From Pseudomonadota bacterium (GTDB lineage Bacteria > Desulfobacterota > Desulfobulbia > Desulfobulbales > Desulfurivibrionaceae): a stretch of DNA of 52,454 nt. The notes under the pieces were generated by a model, which saw nothing but the letters and a program-made list of their open reading frames with translations, did no database searches and was not told the origin of the DNA. Every line of letters starts with the position of its first letter. Position 1 is the stretch's first letter. The stretch spans positions 1 through 52,454 of the forward strand of contig JAHJRQ010000009.1 of the NCBI GenBank assembly GCA_018830485.1, given 5' to 3'. Positions 34,199 to 44,480 of the stretch are shown here, in pieces. A program made the position numbers and the translations under genes.

Positions 34199-34561
34199 TT
34201 TGCGTGCCCAAAAGAAGAAACAAGAAAAGGGCACCCCAGCCAGTCCTGGCCCTGCGGGCTTCCCTCACTTCTCGACGAGGGCGGGACGCAGAAAAACTCG
34301 GGCTTCGCCCTCAGACAGTTTCTGCGTTTTTTCCCGCCCCCGTCTGTGAGGCTCGGCAGGACAAATGGGGGATTTCCCATTGGCACGCAGCCGAGCACCG
34401 GAGAAACTGCCGAAAAGGGAGGTTGCACTGTTTGAGCGCAGCGAGTTTGCAACGTCCCGGCAGTTTTGAGGAGCACAGGGCATCCCGCCATAGGCGGGAC
34501 AAGAGACACAGGGTGCCCTTTCTTCGCCGCTTCGCTGCTGGTTCGTTTCTTTGGGCAAACA
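34199..34561. repeat. inverted-repeat-bounded noncoding element of about 360 bases
   Basis: The outer arms are GTGCCCAAAAGAAGAAAC (34204-34221) and GTTTCTTTGGGCAAAC (34546-34561). Inner arms AAAGGGCACCC (34226 on) and GGGTGCCCTTT (34511-34521) nest inside them. No reading frame in the element resembles a protein. It fills most of the 665-base gap between the transporter and clpB and looks like a non-autonomous mobile or REP-type element. Confidence 0.65.
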
Positions 34562-34624
34562 AAGAAATGAACATACCAATTCAATATCACTTTTAAACCC
34601 GTCAAAAGTTTGACGTAACCCCCC

Positions 34625-34653
34625 TTGACAGTGGCTGGTCCCGCACTTACGGT
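34625..34653 (+). promoter_or_regulatory. candidate promoter of clpB
   Basis: TTGACA at 34625-34630 and TACGGT at 34648-34653 are spaced by 17 bases, a sigma-70-type site with a weak -10. I looked for a sigma-32 site (CTTGAA with CCCCAT) and a CIRCE operator and found neither. Confidence 0.45.
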
Positions 34654-34716
34654 TAGTTGCAGTACAGAGCGGGAGCGCTTGGGTATTCATTTCCTTCTGC
34701 CTAAGGAGCAACGGAT

Positions 34717-37305
<2,589 letters not shown>

Positions 37306-37332
37306 AGATAGGTTACAGGTTAAAGGTGCAAG

Positions 37333-37376
37333 GCAAAAGGGTGGACGGGATTGTGGGTGATCCGGTCACCCTTTTG
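37333..37376 (+). terminator. terminator after clpB
   Basis: The outer stem CAAAAGGGTG (37333-37342) with CACCCTTTTG (37367-37376) competes with an inner hairpin GGGTGA-TCCGG-TCACCC (37355-37371) followed by TTTT. Either form can terminate. Confidence 0.65.
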
Positions 37377-37464
37377 TGGTATATGGGATGGTTTGTGGAG
37401 AAGGCCAAGATGGTTTTGGTTGATGATTCTGATCACAATCAACAAGGCAGGAAATAGATGTTGC

Positions 37465-37544
37465 CGTCATTCCGGCGGAGGCCGGAATCCAGTTTTTCAG
37501 GCAGCTTGGGGGCACTGGACCCCGGCCTCCGCCGGGGTGACGAC
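37465..37544. repeat. palindromic intergenic repeat, copy 1
   Basis: Begins CGTCATTCCGGCGGAGGCCG and ends CCGGGGTGACG with a variable centre. The ends are inverted copies of each other. A second copy lies at 38204-38284. This is the well-known GTCATTCC...GGGTGACG type of dispersed bacterial palindrome. Confidence 0.8.
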
Positions 37545-37583
37545 TTTTCGTGAGGGTGTCATCTTTTGCAATGGGTAGAAAAC

Positions 37584-38123
37584 ATGAAAAACCAAGAAAA
37601 CACACCCCGCCTCGTTGATCTGGTCGGCCAACGTGCGGCCAACATCTTTTCGGCCCGGGGCTACTGCTGCTCCGAAACGGTGATTGTCGTCATCAATCAG
37701 GGGTTTCGCGGCGATCTCAGTCCTGAGATGGCCGTGCGCCTGGGCTCCGGTTTTTGCCACGGCATGGGCGGCGCCGGCTGCACCTGCGGTTCGCTGGCCG
37801 GGGCCGAGGTCGCCATCAGCCTTTTTCTCGGGCCTCGGCAACCAGGCGGGATGAAGAGCAAGGAGTTTGAGAAGGTGGCCAAGGAGATGCACGACCGTTT
37901 CCGGGCCCGTTTCTCCGCCACCTGCTGCCGGGTGCTGCTCCGGCGGCGCAAGGAAAAAAACGGCGCCACCTGCAAGGAGCTGACCGTGGGCGGGGCCGAG
38001 ATTGCGGCGGAGTTGATTCTTGCGCAGCGGCCCGAGCTGGCACCCAAGGTTGATCTGGATTTTCTTGCCATCCGGGAATCAAAGCTGGGCGCCTTGGCCA
38101 AGAAGCTGCTGGGCAGGGAATAG
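37584..38123 (+). CDS. C_GCAxxG_C_C family protein (predicted redox protein)
   Basis: The 179-residue protein belongs to the small Cys-rich family named for its motif. Cys pairs are seen in GYCCSETV (about 28-31), then FCHGMGGAGCTCGSLAGA (the GCxxG core), then CCRVLL and a final ATCKEL. These cysteines are thought to hold a metal or act in redox transfer; the family function is not established. The chosen ATG has only a weak ribosome-binding site. It is flanked on both sides by copies of the same palindromic repeat. Confidence 0.85.
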   Translation: MKNQENTPRLVDLVGQRAANIFSARGYCCSETVIVVINQGFRGDLSPEMAVRLGSGFCHGMGGAGCTCGSLAGAEVAISLFLGPRQPGGMKSKEFEKVAKEMHDRFRARFSATCCRVLLRRRKEKNGATCKELTVGGAEIAAELILAQRPELAPKVDLDFLAIRESKLGALAKKLLGRE

Positions 38124-38203
38124 ATATGGTTTGTTTTTGTAAAAAGCTTTGCAGGGCAAGTTGTGATGATGTCCTTGCAAAAAGTCAAAAAAACGTGGCA
38201 TTC

Positions 38204-38284
38204 CGTCATTCCGGCGAAGGCCGGAATCCAGTATTTTTAGCTGGTTATGGAAAGGCTGGACACCGGTTTTCACCGGGGTGACGA
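38204..38284. repeat. palindromic intergenic repeat, copy 2
   Basis: Same end sequences as the copy at 37465-37544 (CGTCATTCCGGCGAAGGCCG ... CACCGGGGTGACG). It ends 17 bases before the dus start codon. Confidence 0.8.
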
Positions 38285-38301
38285 TTTCTTGCGTGCTCTC
38301 C

Positions 38302-39300
38302 ATGGATAAGATGCAATCCATCCGGCTGAAGGGGTTGAAAATTTCTCCCCCGCTCTTTCTGGCCCCCATGGCCGGACTCACCCATTCCGCCCTGCGGCGG
38401 CTCATTCTGGAGCAAGGCGGCATCGGCCTGTTGTCCACCGAGATGCTCTCCGCCAAGCGGCTGCCCATGGAAAACGCGGCCCTCTCCCCCTATCTGGTCC
38501 GTGCCCCCCAGGAAATCCCCCTGTCGTATCAACTGCTGGTCAGCCGGGTGGAGGAGGTGGCCCCTGCCATTGCCAAGCTCCATGCGTTGCAGGCTGAGGC
38601 CATTGACCTCAACCTGGGCTGCCCGGCGCCCACCGTCCGCCGCATGGGGGCGGGCAGCCGCCTGATGGAGGAGCCGGCCTCGGTGCGGGCCATTGTGGCT
38701 GAGGCCAGAAAACATACCGACCTGCCGCTTACCGCCAAGATCCGTTTGGGCGAGACCCTGGATGAGGACAAACTGCGCGATTTCTGCCGGATGCTGGAGG
38801 GAGAGGGGATTGATCTGCTGAGCGTGCATGCCCGGCTCCGGGGTGAGCCCTTCGTGCGCAAGCCGCGCTGGCCGTGGGTCGGCAAGGTGAAAGGCTGGGT
38901 GAATATCCCGGTTGTGGCCAACGGCGGGATTTTTTCGGTGGAGGACGCCAAAAACTGCCTGGCCCAATCAGGGGCGGACGGTCTTATGATCGGCCGGGGT
39001 GCTGCCATCAGCCCCTGGATCTTCGCCGAGCTGGCCCATGCCGTCTACGGAAAGGGCAAGGAGGTCGGGGAGGTGAGCAAACCGGCGCTGTATCTGCGCT
39101 TTATCGAGCTGCTTGAGGAAAGTTTTTTGCCGGAGCGGCGCTTGGGCCGTCTCAAGGAGTTCAGCCATTATTTTGCCAAGAATTACCCCTTTGGGCATCA
39201 TTTTGCTTCGGGTGTTCAATCCAGCGGTTCTGTTGATCAAGCCAGGGAAAGGGCTTGCGCTTTTTTTGCCAAGAGCGAGGCCCCTGCCGGGGATCACTGA
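38302..39300 (+). CDS. dus: tRNA-dihydrouridine synthase
   Basis: A flavoenzyme that reduces uridines in the tRNA D loop. The 332-residue FMN-binding TIM barrel shows LAPMAGLTHSALRRL, the catalytic-cysteine motif LNLGCPAPTVRRMGAGSRLM (Cys107), LTAKIRLG, VHAR and the phosphate-binding ANGGIFSVEDA and GADGLMIGRGA. A small helical domain follows. It is closest to the DusB type, but I do not assign the subgroup. The start is uncertain between the ATGs at 38302 and 38311; a GTG at 38278 lies inside the repeat and is unlikely. Confidence 0.93.
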   Translation: MDKMQSIRLKGLKISPPLFLAPMAGLTHSALRRLILEQGGIGLLSTEMLSAKRLPMENAALSPYLVRAPQEIPLSYQLLVSRVEEVAPAIAKLHALQAEAIDLNLGCPAPTVRRMGAGSRLMEEPASVRAIVAEARKHTDLPLTAKIRLGETLDEDKLRDFCRMLEGEGIDLLSVHARLRGEPFVRKPRWPWVGKVKGWVNIPVVANGGIFSVEDAKNCLAQSGADGLMIGRGAAISPWIFAELAHAVYGKGKEVGEVSKPALYLRFIELLEESFLPERRLGRLKEFSHYFAKNYPFGHHFASGVQSSGSVDQARERACAFFAKSEAPAGDH

Positions 39301-39631
39301 GCGCAGATCTGCTCGAAGCTCTGCTTCTTCATGTCGATGAGGCCGTCCGGCTGACTCGATTTATCCCTGCGCTTTCCATGCTGTTCGGGACAAATCCTCT
39401 TTTTTTGCTTTTTTCGTAACCCTTCCCGTCTGTTCTTATTTTTTTGTTATTTTTTGTCTGCCTAGGACACCATTTGTCCCAGGTGGGGTGGTATGCTCTG
39501 CGCATGGTAGGGGAAATTTCCTGCCCCGGAATACGGAAAAACTACGGGGAATCCCTTTGTTCCTTGCCGGAATCTGCGGGGTGCAATACTGTGAACCCTG
39601 ACAGGGATTTTGTGCTTAGAGAGGAGGGGGT
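39301..39631. other. noncoding gap at the edge of the defence island
   Basis: About 330 bases without a credible gene. Poly-T runs at 39399-39456 could end dus transcription but lack a strong stem. TTGCCG and TACTGT 17 bases apart (near 39565-39595) may be a weak promoter for the next, broken gene, which has a strong GAGGAGGG just before its ATG. Confidence 0.4.
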
Positions 39632-40206
39632 ATGAAAACCAGCCTGGCGCTTCTTGACGGGATGAAAATCCGGCGGACCGTGCACAACGGTGAGTGGTGG
39701 TTTGCTGTCGAGGATGTCTGCGGTGCGCTGATGGACAACCCGGATGCGGTGCCTCTTGGTGGAAACTGAAACAAGGTCTCAGGGCGGAGGGGTGTGAAGT
39801 CGTGACATTGTGTCACGCGTTGGGATTTCCTGCGATTGACGGAACAGAGCGGCATGTCGATTGTGTCACCATCGAGGGCATCTTCCGTATTGTTCAGTCC
39901 ATTTCCTCACCCAAGGCGGAAGTGTTCAAGCGCTGGCTGGCGGAGGCAGGCCGAGTACGGAAAAAACGGCAAGGGGGTAAGACTGATCTTGATTCTATTT
40001 TTTCCATGCTGGGTGAGGCTGCTACTGTAGAAATCGCCCGGAAGCGGGATGCGCAAGGGGTTGCAGAGGACGAGGAGGCGGCCCGCAAGGGCTGCGGCAT
40101 TGCCGGAGAGGCGCGGGAGAGGCTGGAACGGGAAGCAGGGGCGGGGGTGGTAACGGCGGGGAATTATCTGGCTGTGATTGAGGGGGGGGAACGGGTGAGG
40201 GAATGA
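39632..40206 (+). pseudogene. frameshifted Bro-N/phage-antirepressor-like gene
   Basis: The first frame (from the ATG at 39632) encodes LLDGMKIRRTVHNGEWWFAV, the start of a Bro-N domain, and hits a stop at about 39767. The rest continues in another frame from about 39755: SWWKLKQGLRAEGCEVVT, IEGIFRIVQSISSPKAEVFK, then a tail with ATVEIARKRDAQG and GEARERLEREAGAGVVTAG. Together they match the domain order of Bro-N/antirepressor proteins, so one frameshift near 39755 has broken the gene. A sequencing error is the alternative. Confidence 0.75.
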
Positions 40207-40258
40207 TTGGCCGGAATAAGCGCCGAAAATGACCGGGCAAACACGAACAGGGGGGGGA

Positions 40259-41440
40259 ATGACGAAAAAACCAAGAAAGTCAGGTAGTAACCCGGCAATC
40301 CATTACGAAACCGTCCTTGGGGACATCGCCAACGTCATTGATGCGGCCAAAGGTTCGGCGGCGCGTTCGATCAACAGCATCATGACGGCGGCATATTGGC
40401 TGGTCGGGCGGCGCATTGTGGAATACGAGCAAAAAGGTGAGAAGCGCGCAGTATACGGAGAGGAACTGCTCGAACGGTTATCCGTAGATCTCGGCAAACG
40501 CTATGGGCGCGGTTTTTCCAGGCAGAATCTCCAGCAGATGCGGCAACTCTATCTTCTCTATCTGCCGGAACAGATTTGCCAGACAGCGTCTGGCAAATCC
40601 GAACACTCTTCCAATACCATGATTTGCCCGACAGCGTCTGACATTTTGCAGACGCTGTCGGCAGAATTTCCCCTCTGGGATATTGCGCGCTGCTTCCCGC
40701 TTCCCTGGTCAGCCTATGTCCGGCTGTTTTCCGTCAAAAACGAGCTTGCCCGCAAGTTCTACGAAACCGAAGCCCTGCGCGGCGGTTGGTCGGTGCGGCA
40801 ACTTGACCGCCAGATCAATTCCCAGTTTTACGAGAGGACAGCCCTTTCCCGGAACAAGGCCGCCATGTTGAGCAAGGGGCAAAAGGCCCTGCCTGAAGAT
40901 CACGTTCACCCCGAGGAGGAAATCAAGAACCCATTTGTGCTTGAATTTCTCGGTCTCAAGGACGAATACTCCGAGAACGATTTGGAAGAGGCGCTGATCC
41001 GGCACCTGGAGACCTTCCTTCTGGAACTGGGTGGTGATTTCTGCTTTATCGGCAGGCAGAAGCGTTTGCGTATCGGTGACGAATGGTATCGGGTGGATTT
41101 GCTTTTCTTTCATCGTCGGTTGCGATGTCTGGTGGTCATCGACCTGAAGATCGGCGGATTCACCCACGCCGATGCCGGACAGATGCATCTCTATCTCAAC
41201 TATGCGCGGGAACACTGGGTTCAGAAAGGCGAAAACCCGCCGGTGGGGCTTATCCTCTGCGCGCGGAAAGACGATGCCGTCGCCCGGTACGCGCTGGAGG
41301 GACTCCCCAACAAGGTGATGGCGTCCGAGTATCGGACAGCGCTGCCCGATGAAAAGGAACTGGCCGCTGAAATCGAGCGGACTCGGATTTTGCTGGAGGA
41401 GAGAAAAAAATCACCCGCACGTCGACGAAAGTCGTTTTGA
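40259..41440 (+). CDS. DUF1016 (YhcG) PD-(D/E)XK nuclease
   Basis: The 393-residue protein has an N-terminal DUF1016-N domain (about 20-125), with RSINSIMTAAYWLVGRRIVE and RGFSRQNLQQMRQLY. A low-complexity linker follows, then a C-terminal PD-(D/E)XK nuclease domain (about 220-370) with VDLLFFHRRLRCLVVIDLKIG; the paired Asp and DLK residues form the metal site. Such proteins are tied to DNA processing and anti-phage or restriction islands; the exact role is open. The linker carries repeated GACAGCGTCTG motifs. The start at 40259 is preceded by a G-run acting as ribosome-binding site. It is flanked by antirepressor remnants. Confidence 0.9.
   Translation: MTKKPRKSGSNPAIHYETVLGDIANVIDAAKGSAARSINSIMTAAYWLVGRRIVEYEQKGEKRAVYGEELLERLSVDLGKRYGRGFSRQNLQQMRQLYLLYLPEQICQTASGKSEHSSNTMICPTASDILQTLSAEFPLWDIARCFPLPWSAYVRLFSVKNELARKFYETEALRGGWSVRQLDRQINSQFYERTALSRNKAAMLSKGQKALPEDHVHPEEEIKNPFVLEFLGLKDEYSENDLEEALIRHLETFLLELGGDFCFIGRQKRLRIGDEWYRVDLLFFHRRLRCLVVIDLKIGGFTHADAGQMHLYLNYAREHWVQKGENPPVGLILCARKDDAVARYALEGLPNKVMASEYRTALPDEKELAAEIERTRILLEERKKSPARRRKSF
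40573..40661. repeat. paired hairpins and direct repeat inside the DUF1016 gene
   Basis: GATTTGCCAGAC-AGC-GTCTGGCAAATC (40573-40599) is a perfect 12-bp palindrome. A 13-bp palindrome lies at 40628-40640/40649-40661. The 20 bases from 40573 recur at 40621 with one mismatch. The core GACAGCGTCTG thus occurs twice directly and once inverted, in the segment encoding the interdomain linker. Confidence 0.85.
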
Positions 41441-41498
41441 CAAAAGCCTCCGGAAAGAAAAAAGGCCATAATGGGGGCGAAAATGATGAAGGATAAAG

Positions 41499-41820
41499 AT
41501 GCAGTCCCCGGCCATGCGGATTTTCGCCCGGAAGCGTGATGCGCGTGGTTTTGCGGATAACAAGGTGGCGGCCCGCGAGGGCGGCGCCATTGCCGGGGAG
41601 GCGCGGGAGAGGCTGGAGCAGGAAACAGGGGAGGGAGTGGTTACGGCGGGGAATTATCTGGATGGGCCGGAGGGGCGGGAACGGTTGGAGGAGCAGAGGC
41701 AGGAAAGAGGAGAGGCGGCAGGATGATCATGGAGTTGATGATGGGAGTGTGGTTTGTAAGGGGAAGCAGATTGCCGATGAGGCGCGGGAGATGGCCAGGC
41801 GGAAAGGGGTGGTGATATGA
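41499..41820 (+). pseudogene. decayed copies of the antirepressor C-terminal tail
   Basis: From about 41520 the sequence encodes FARKRDARGFADNKVAAREG and GEARERLEQETGEGVVTAGN, a second copy of the tail at 40031-40180, similar in DNA as well as protein. A third, shorter echo (QIADEAREMARRKGVV) runs from about 41768 into the cas3 start, ending in a TGA that overlaps the cas3 ATG. No intact Bro-N domain precedes either. These look like truncated leftovers rather than genes, though 41499-41726 is an open frame with AAGGAT upstream. Confidence 0.6.
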
Positions 41821-44480
41821 ATTCTGCGCTTATGAACCATGAAATAGCAAACATTTGGGCTAAAACGGCAAGAGATGACAGTGCCTTTTGGCACCCCCTC
41901 ATCCTTCATCTCATGGATGTGGCGGCCAGTGCAGACGCAATCCTTACACGGGAGCCGGAATCTACTCGGGAAAGAATGGCTGAAGTCCTTGGATTGAGTT
42001 GGGAGGCTGCTCGCCCGTGGCTCCTGCTCGTAATTGCCTGCCACGACTTGGGCAAGGCCTGTCCCGGCTTTCAGTGCAAGTGGATCAATATGACAGGTTT
42101 GCCGTCGCCACGCAGTCCAAATACAGATATCAACCATGCCTTCGTGAGCCAAATTGCCTTGGCGGAGCTGTTGCAAGAAAGGGAGTGGTCGGAGGAACTG
42201 GCGGATCTCGCCGCTGATGCGGTGGGCTCTCACCACGGAGAACGGGCTTCATCTATTGTTCTTGCCAACCTCGCCGGAGATAGACGAGCACTGGGTGGTG
42301 TCGAGTGGCAAGAGGCCAGGCGGGATCTTGTGGCGTTACTGTTGAATGTTTTTGAGCCTGCGGAGATTCCCCGCAACCATAAAATGACTGGGCCACAGTT
42401 CATGTTGCTCGCCGGTCTGACGAGTTTTGCCGATTGGATCGGCTCCAACGAAGAGTGGTTTCCATTTGGCCACACTGTCGATTGCCAAAACCCGGCGGCG
42501 TGGTTTCAAAAGCGTCGGGTTTGTGCCGAACACGCCTTGGACGTCATCGGTTGGGCGCCTCGAACCCCGCTTTCTCCTGAGTCCAAAGGCTTCGAACAGG
42601 TTTTTGATTTTTCCCCTCGTTCCTTGCAACAGGCGGTCGCCGATGCCCTGGTCGATTTGCAGGAGCCGGCCATCCTGCTGGTGGAAGCCCCCATGGGCGA
42701 GGGCAAGACCGAGGCAGCTTTTTTCGCCCATCTGGAGTTGCAGCGGCGTTTCGGGCACCGTGGTCTATATGTCGCCCTGCCAACCAAGGCCACCGGCAAC
42801 GCCATGTTCAAACGCACCCTCAAGTTCTTGCACAGCCAAGGCGCGGAACGCAAGCTCGACTTACAACTCTTGCACGGCGCAACACTCCTCAATGACACCT
42901 TCCAGAACTTGCAGCTCACTGGTATCCACGATCCTGAAACTGGCGGCGAGATTCGCGCCGGTGAATGGTTTACCAGTAAGAAGCGGGCATTGCTCTCGGA
43001 ATACGGGGTGGGCACGGTGGATCAAGCTCTGCTTCCCATTCTGCCGGTTCGGCACAACTTTGTCCGGCTTTGGGGCCTGGCGAACCGGGTAGTTGTCTTT
43101 GACGAAATCCACGCCTACGATGCCTACACGGGCACGCTTCTGGAACACTTGCTGCGCTGGCTTCTCGCCCTGGGCTCTTCGGTGGTTCTGCTGTCCGCGA
43201 CCTTGCCACCGACCATTCGTCGCAAGCTGGCCGAAGTGGTCAACGCCGATTTACCGGAACAGGAAGAAGCCTATCCCCGTCTTTCCGTTTTTCGCTCCGG
43301 TGCTGTTGACCAGATCCATTTCCCAGCCGATCCCTCACGGCGTCTGACTTTGCGGCTCCAGGCGGTTTCTCCTGAATTGTCGGCAATTCGAGCCGCTCTG
43401 GAGGACGTGCTTGCTCAAGGCGGAATGGGACTGGCGTTGGTCAATACTGTTCAGCGGGCGCAAGACCTTTATCGTCTCTTCCCCGACGGCGAACCCCTGG
43501 AGCATGAAGGCCAGCGGATTGGCAAACGTCTTGCCGATGGGACGGAGGTGCATCTTTTTCACGCCCGATTTCCGGCTGACCAGAGGCAGAAACGGGAAGA
43601 CCATGCCTTGGCTGCCTTCGGCGAACATGGGGAGCGGACTGGCCGGAAAATCCTCATCGCCACCCAGGTGGCCGAGCAGAGTCTCGACCTGGATTTCGAC
43701 GTGATCGCCACCGATCTTGCCCCCATTGACCTGGTGCTGCAGCGGGCGGGGCGCTTGTGGCGACATAAGCGGGATACGTCGGAGCGTGGGGGAATCACCG
43801 AGCCGATTCTCATGGTGGCGGGACTAGCCGGTGACGAACCGCCTTCTTTTGGGAAGCCACTCTGGTGGGGTGCGGTATATCGAGAGGATCTGTTGTTGCG
43901 TACCTGGTGTCTGCTTCGGGAGCGACAAAGCCTGACGCTGCCGGATGAGATCGACACCATGGTGCAGGCGGTGTATGAGGAACAGGTGGATGTCCCGGAG
44001 TCTTTGAGGGAAAGAATGGATATGGCCATGATGGCCGAAGGGGAAGATTATGCACGCCGGGGGCAGGCGAACCAGGCGATTATCGGGCTACCCGACGATG
44101 CCTCGTGGAATGATCCGGCGAGATTTGTTCTGTACGACGAAGATTCACCGAGTGTTCATCGAACCCTCATGGCCCAAACCAGACTTGGTGAAGACTCGGT
44201 TGCCGCCATCCCGTTATGGCCGGGCGACGGATTCATCTCCGAGACCCAGCCTGGCTTTGAACTATCCAAACAATGGTTTCAGCGGGGTGTGAGTCTATCG
44301 CGCAAGGGCGTAGTCAGAAAGCTTCAAGCAAAAGGTGTGCCTGAAGGCTGGAAGAAATCGTCGCTTCTGCGGAACTGCTTCCCGCTGGATTTGGACGACG
44401 AGGGATGCTGGAAAACAGATGCAACTGTGCGGCTGGATGTCGATCTGGGTGTGGTGTTCGAAAACAAGGAGGAAGAATGA
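41817..44480 (+). CDS. cas3: CRISPR-associated helicase/nuclease Cas3 (type I-E)
   Basis: Degrades target DNA after recruitment by Cascade. The 887 residues have an N-terminal HD nuclease domain, with histidines in HLMDVA (His31), CHDLGKA (His76, Asp77) and the later GSHHGE. The SF2 helicase domain has Walker A EAPMGEGKT (K297), DEIH box VVFDEIHAYD (429-432), LLSATLPP and the C-terminal ATQVAEQSLDLDFD with QRAGRLWRH. A Cas3 C-terminal domain follows. All catalytic residues I can see are intact. The ATG overlaps the TGA of the preceding remnant, and the stop overlaps the cse1 ATG (ATGA). Confidence 0.96.
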   Translation: MNSALMNHEIANIWAKTARDDSAFWHPLILHLMDVAASADAILTREPESTRERMAEVLGLSWEAARPWLLLVIACHDLGKACPGFQCKWINMTGLPSPRSPNTDINHAFVSQIALAELLQEREWSEELADLAADAVGSHHGERASSIVLANLAGDRRALGGVEWQEARRDLVALLLNVFEPAEIPRNHKMTGPQFMLLAGLTSFADWIGSNEEWFPFGHTVDCQNPAAWFQKRRVCAEHALDVIGWAPRTPLSPESKGFEQVFDFSPRSLQQAVADALVDLQEPAILLVEAPMGEGKTEAAFFAHLELQRRFGHRGLYVALPTKATGNAMFKRTLKFLHSQGAERKLDLQLLHGATLLNDTFQNLQLTGIHDPETGGEIRAGEWFTSKKRALLSEYGVGTVDQALLPILPVRHNFVRLWGLANRVVVFDEIHAYDAYTGTLLEHLLRWLLALGSSVVLLSATLPPTIRRKLAEVVNADLPEQEEAYPRLSVFRSGAVDQIHFPADPSRRLTLRLQAVSPELSAIRAALEDVLAQGGMGLALVNTVQRAQDLYRLFPDGEPLEHEGQRIGKRLADGTEVHLFHARFPADQRQKREDHALAAFGEHGERTGRKILIATQVAEQSLDLDFDVIATDLAPIDLVLQRAGRLWRHKRDTSERGGITEPILMVAGLAGDEPPSFGKPLWWGAVYREDLLLRTWCLLRERQSLTLPDEIDTMVQAVYEEQVDVPESLRERMDMAMMAEGEDYARRGQANQAIIGLPDDASWNDPARFVLYDEDSPSVHRTLMAQTRLGEDSVAAIPLWPGDGFISETQPGFELSKQWFQRGVSLSRKGVVRKLQAKGVPEGWKKSSLLRNCFPLDLDDEGCWKTDATVRLDVDLGVVFENKEEE

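Noticed and set aside
34562-34716. sigma-32 promoter or CIRCE operator for clpB
   Set aside because: CTTGACA is present but no CCCCAT-like -10 is at the right spacing, and no CIRCE inverted repeat is visible.
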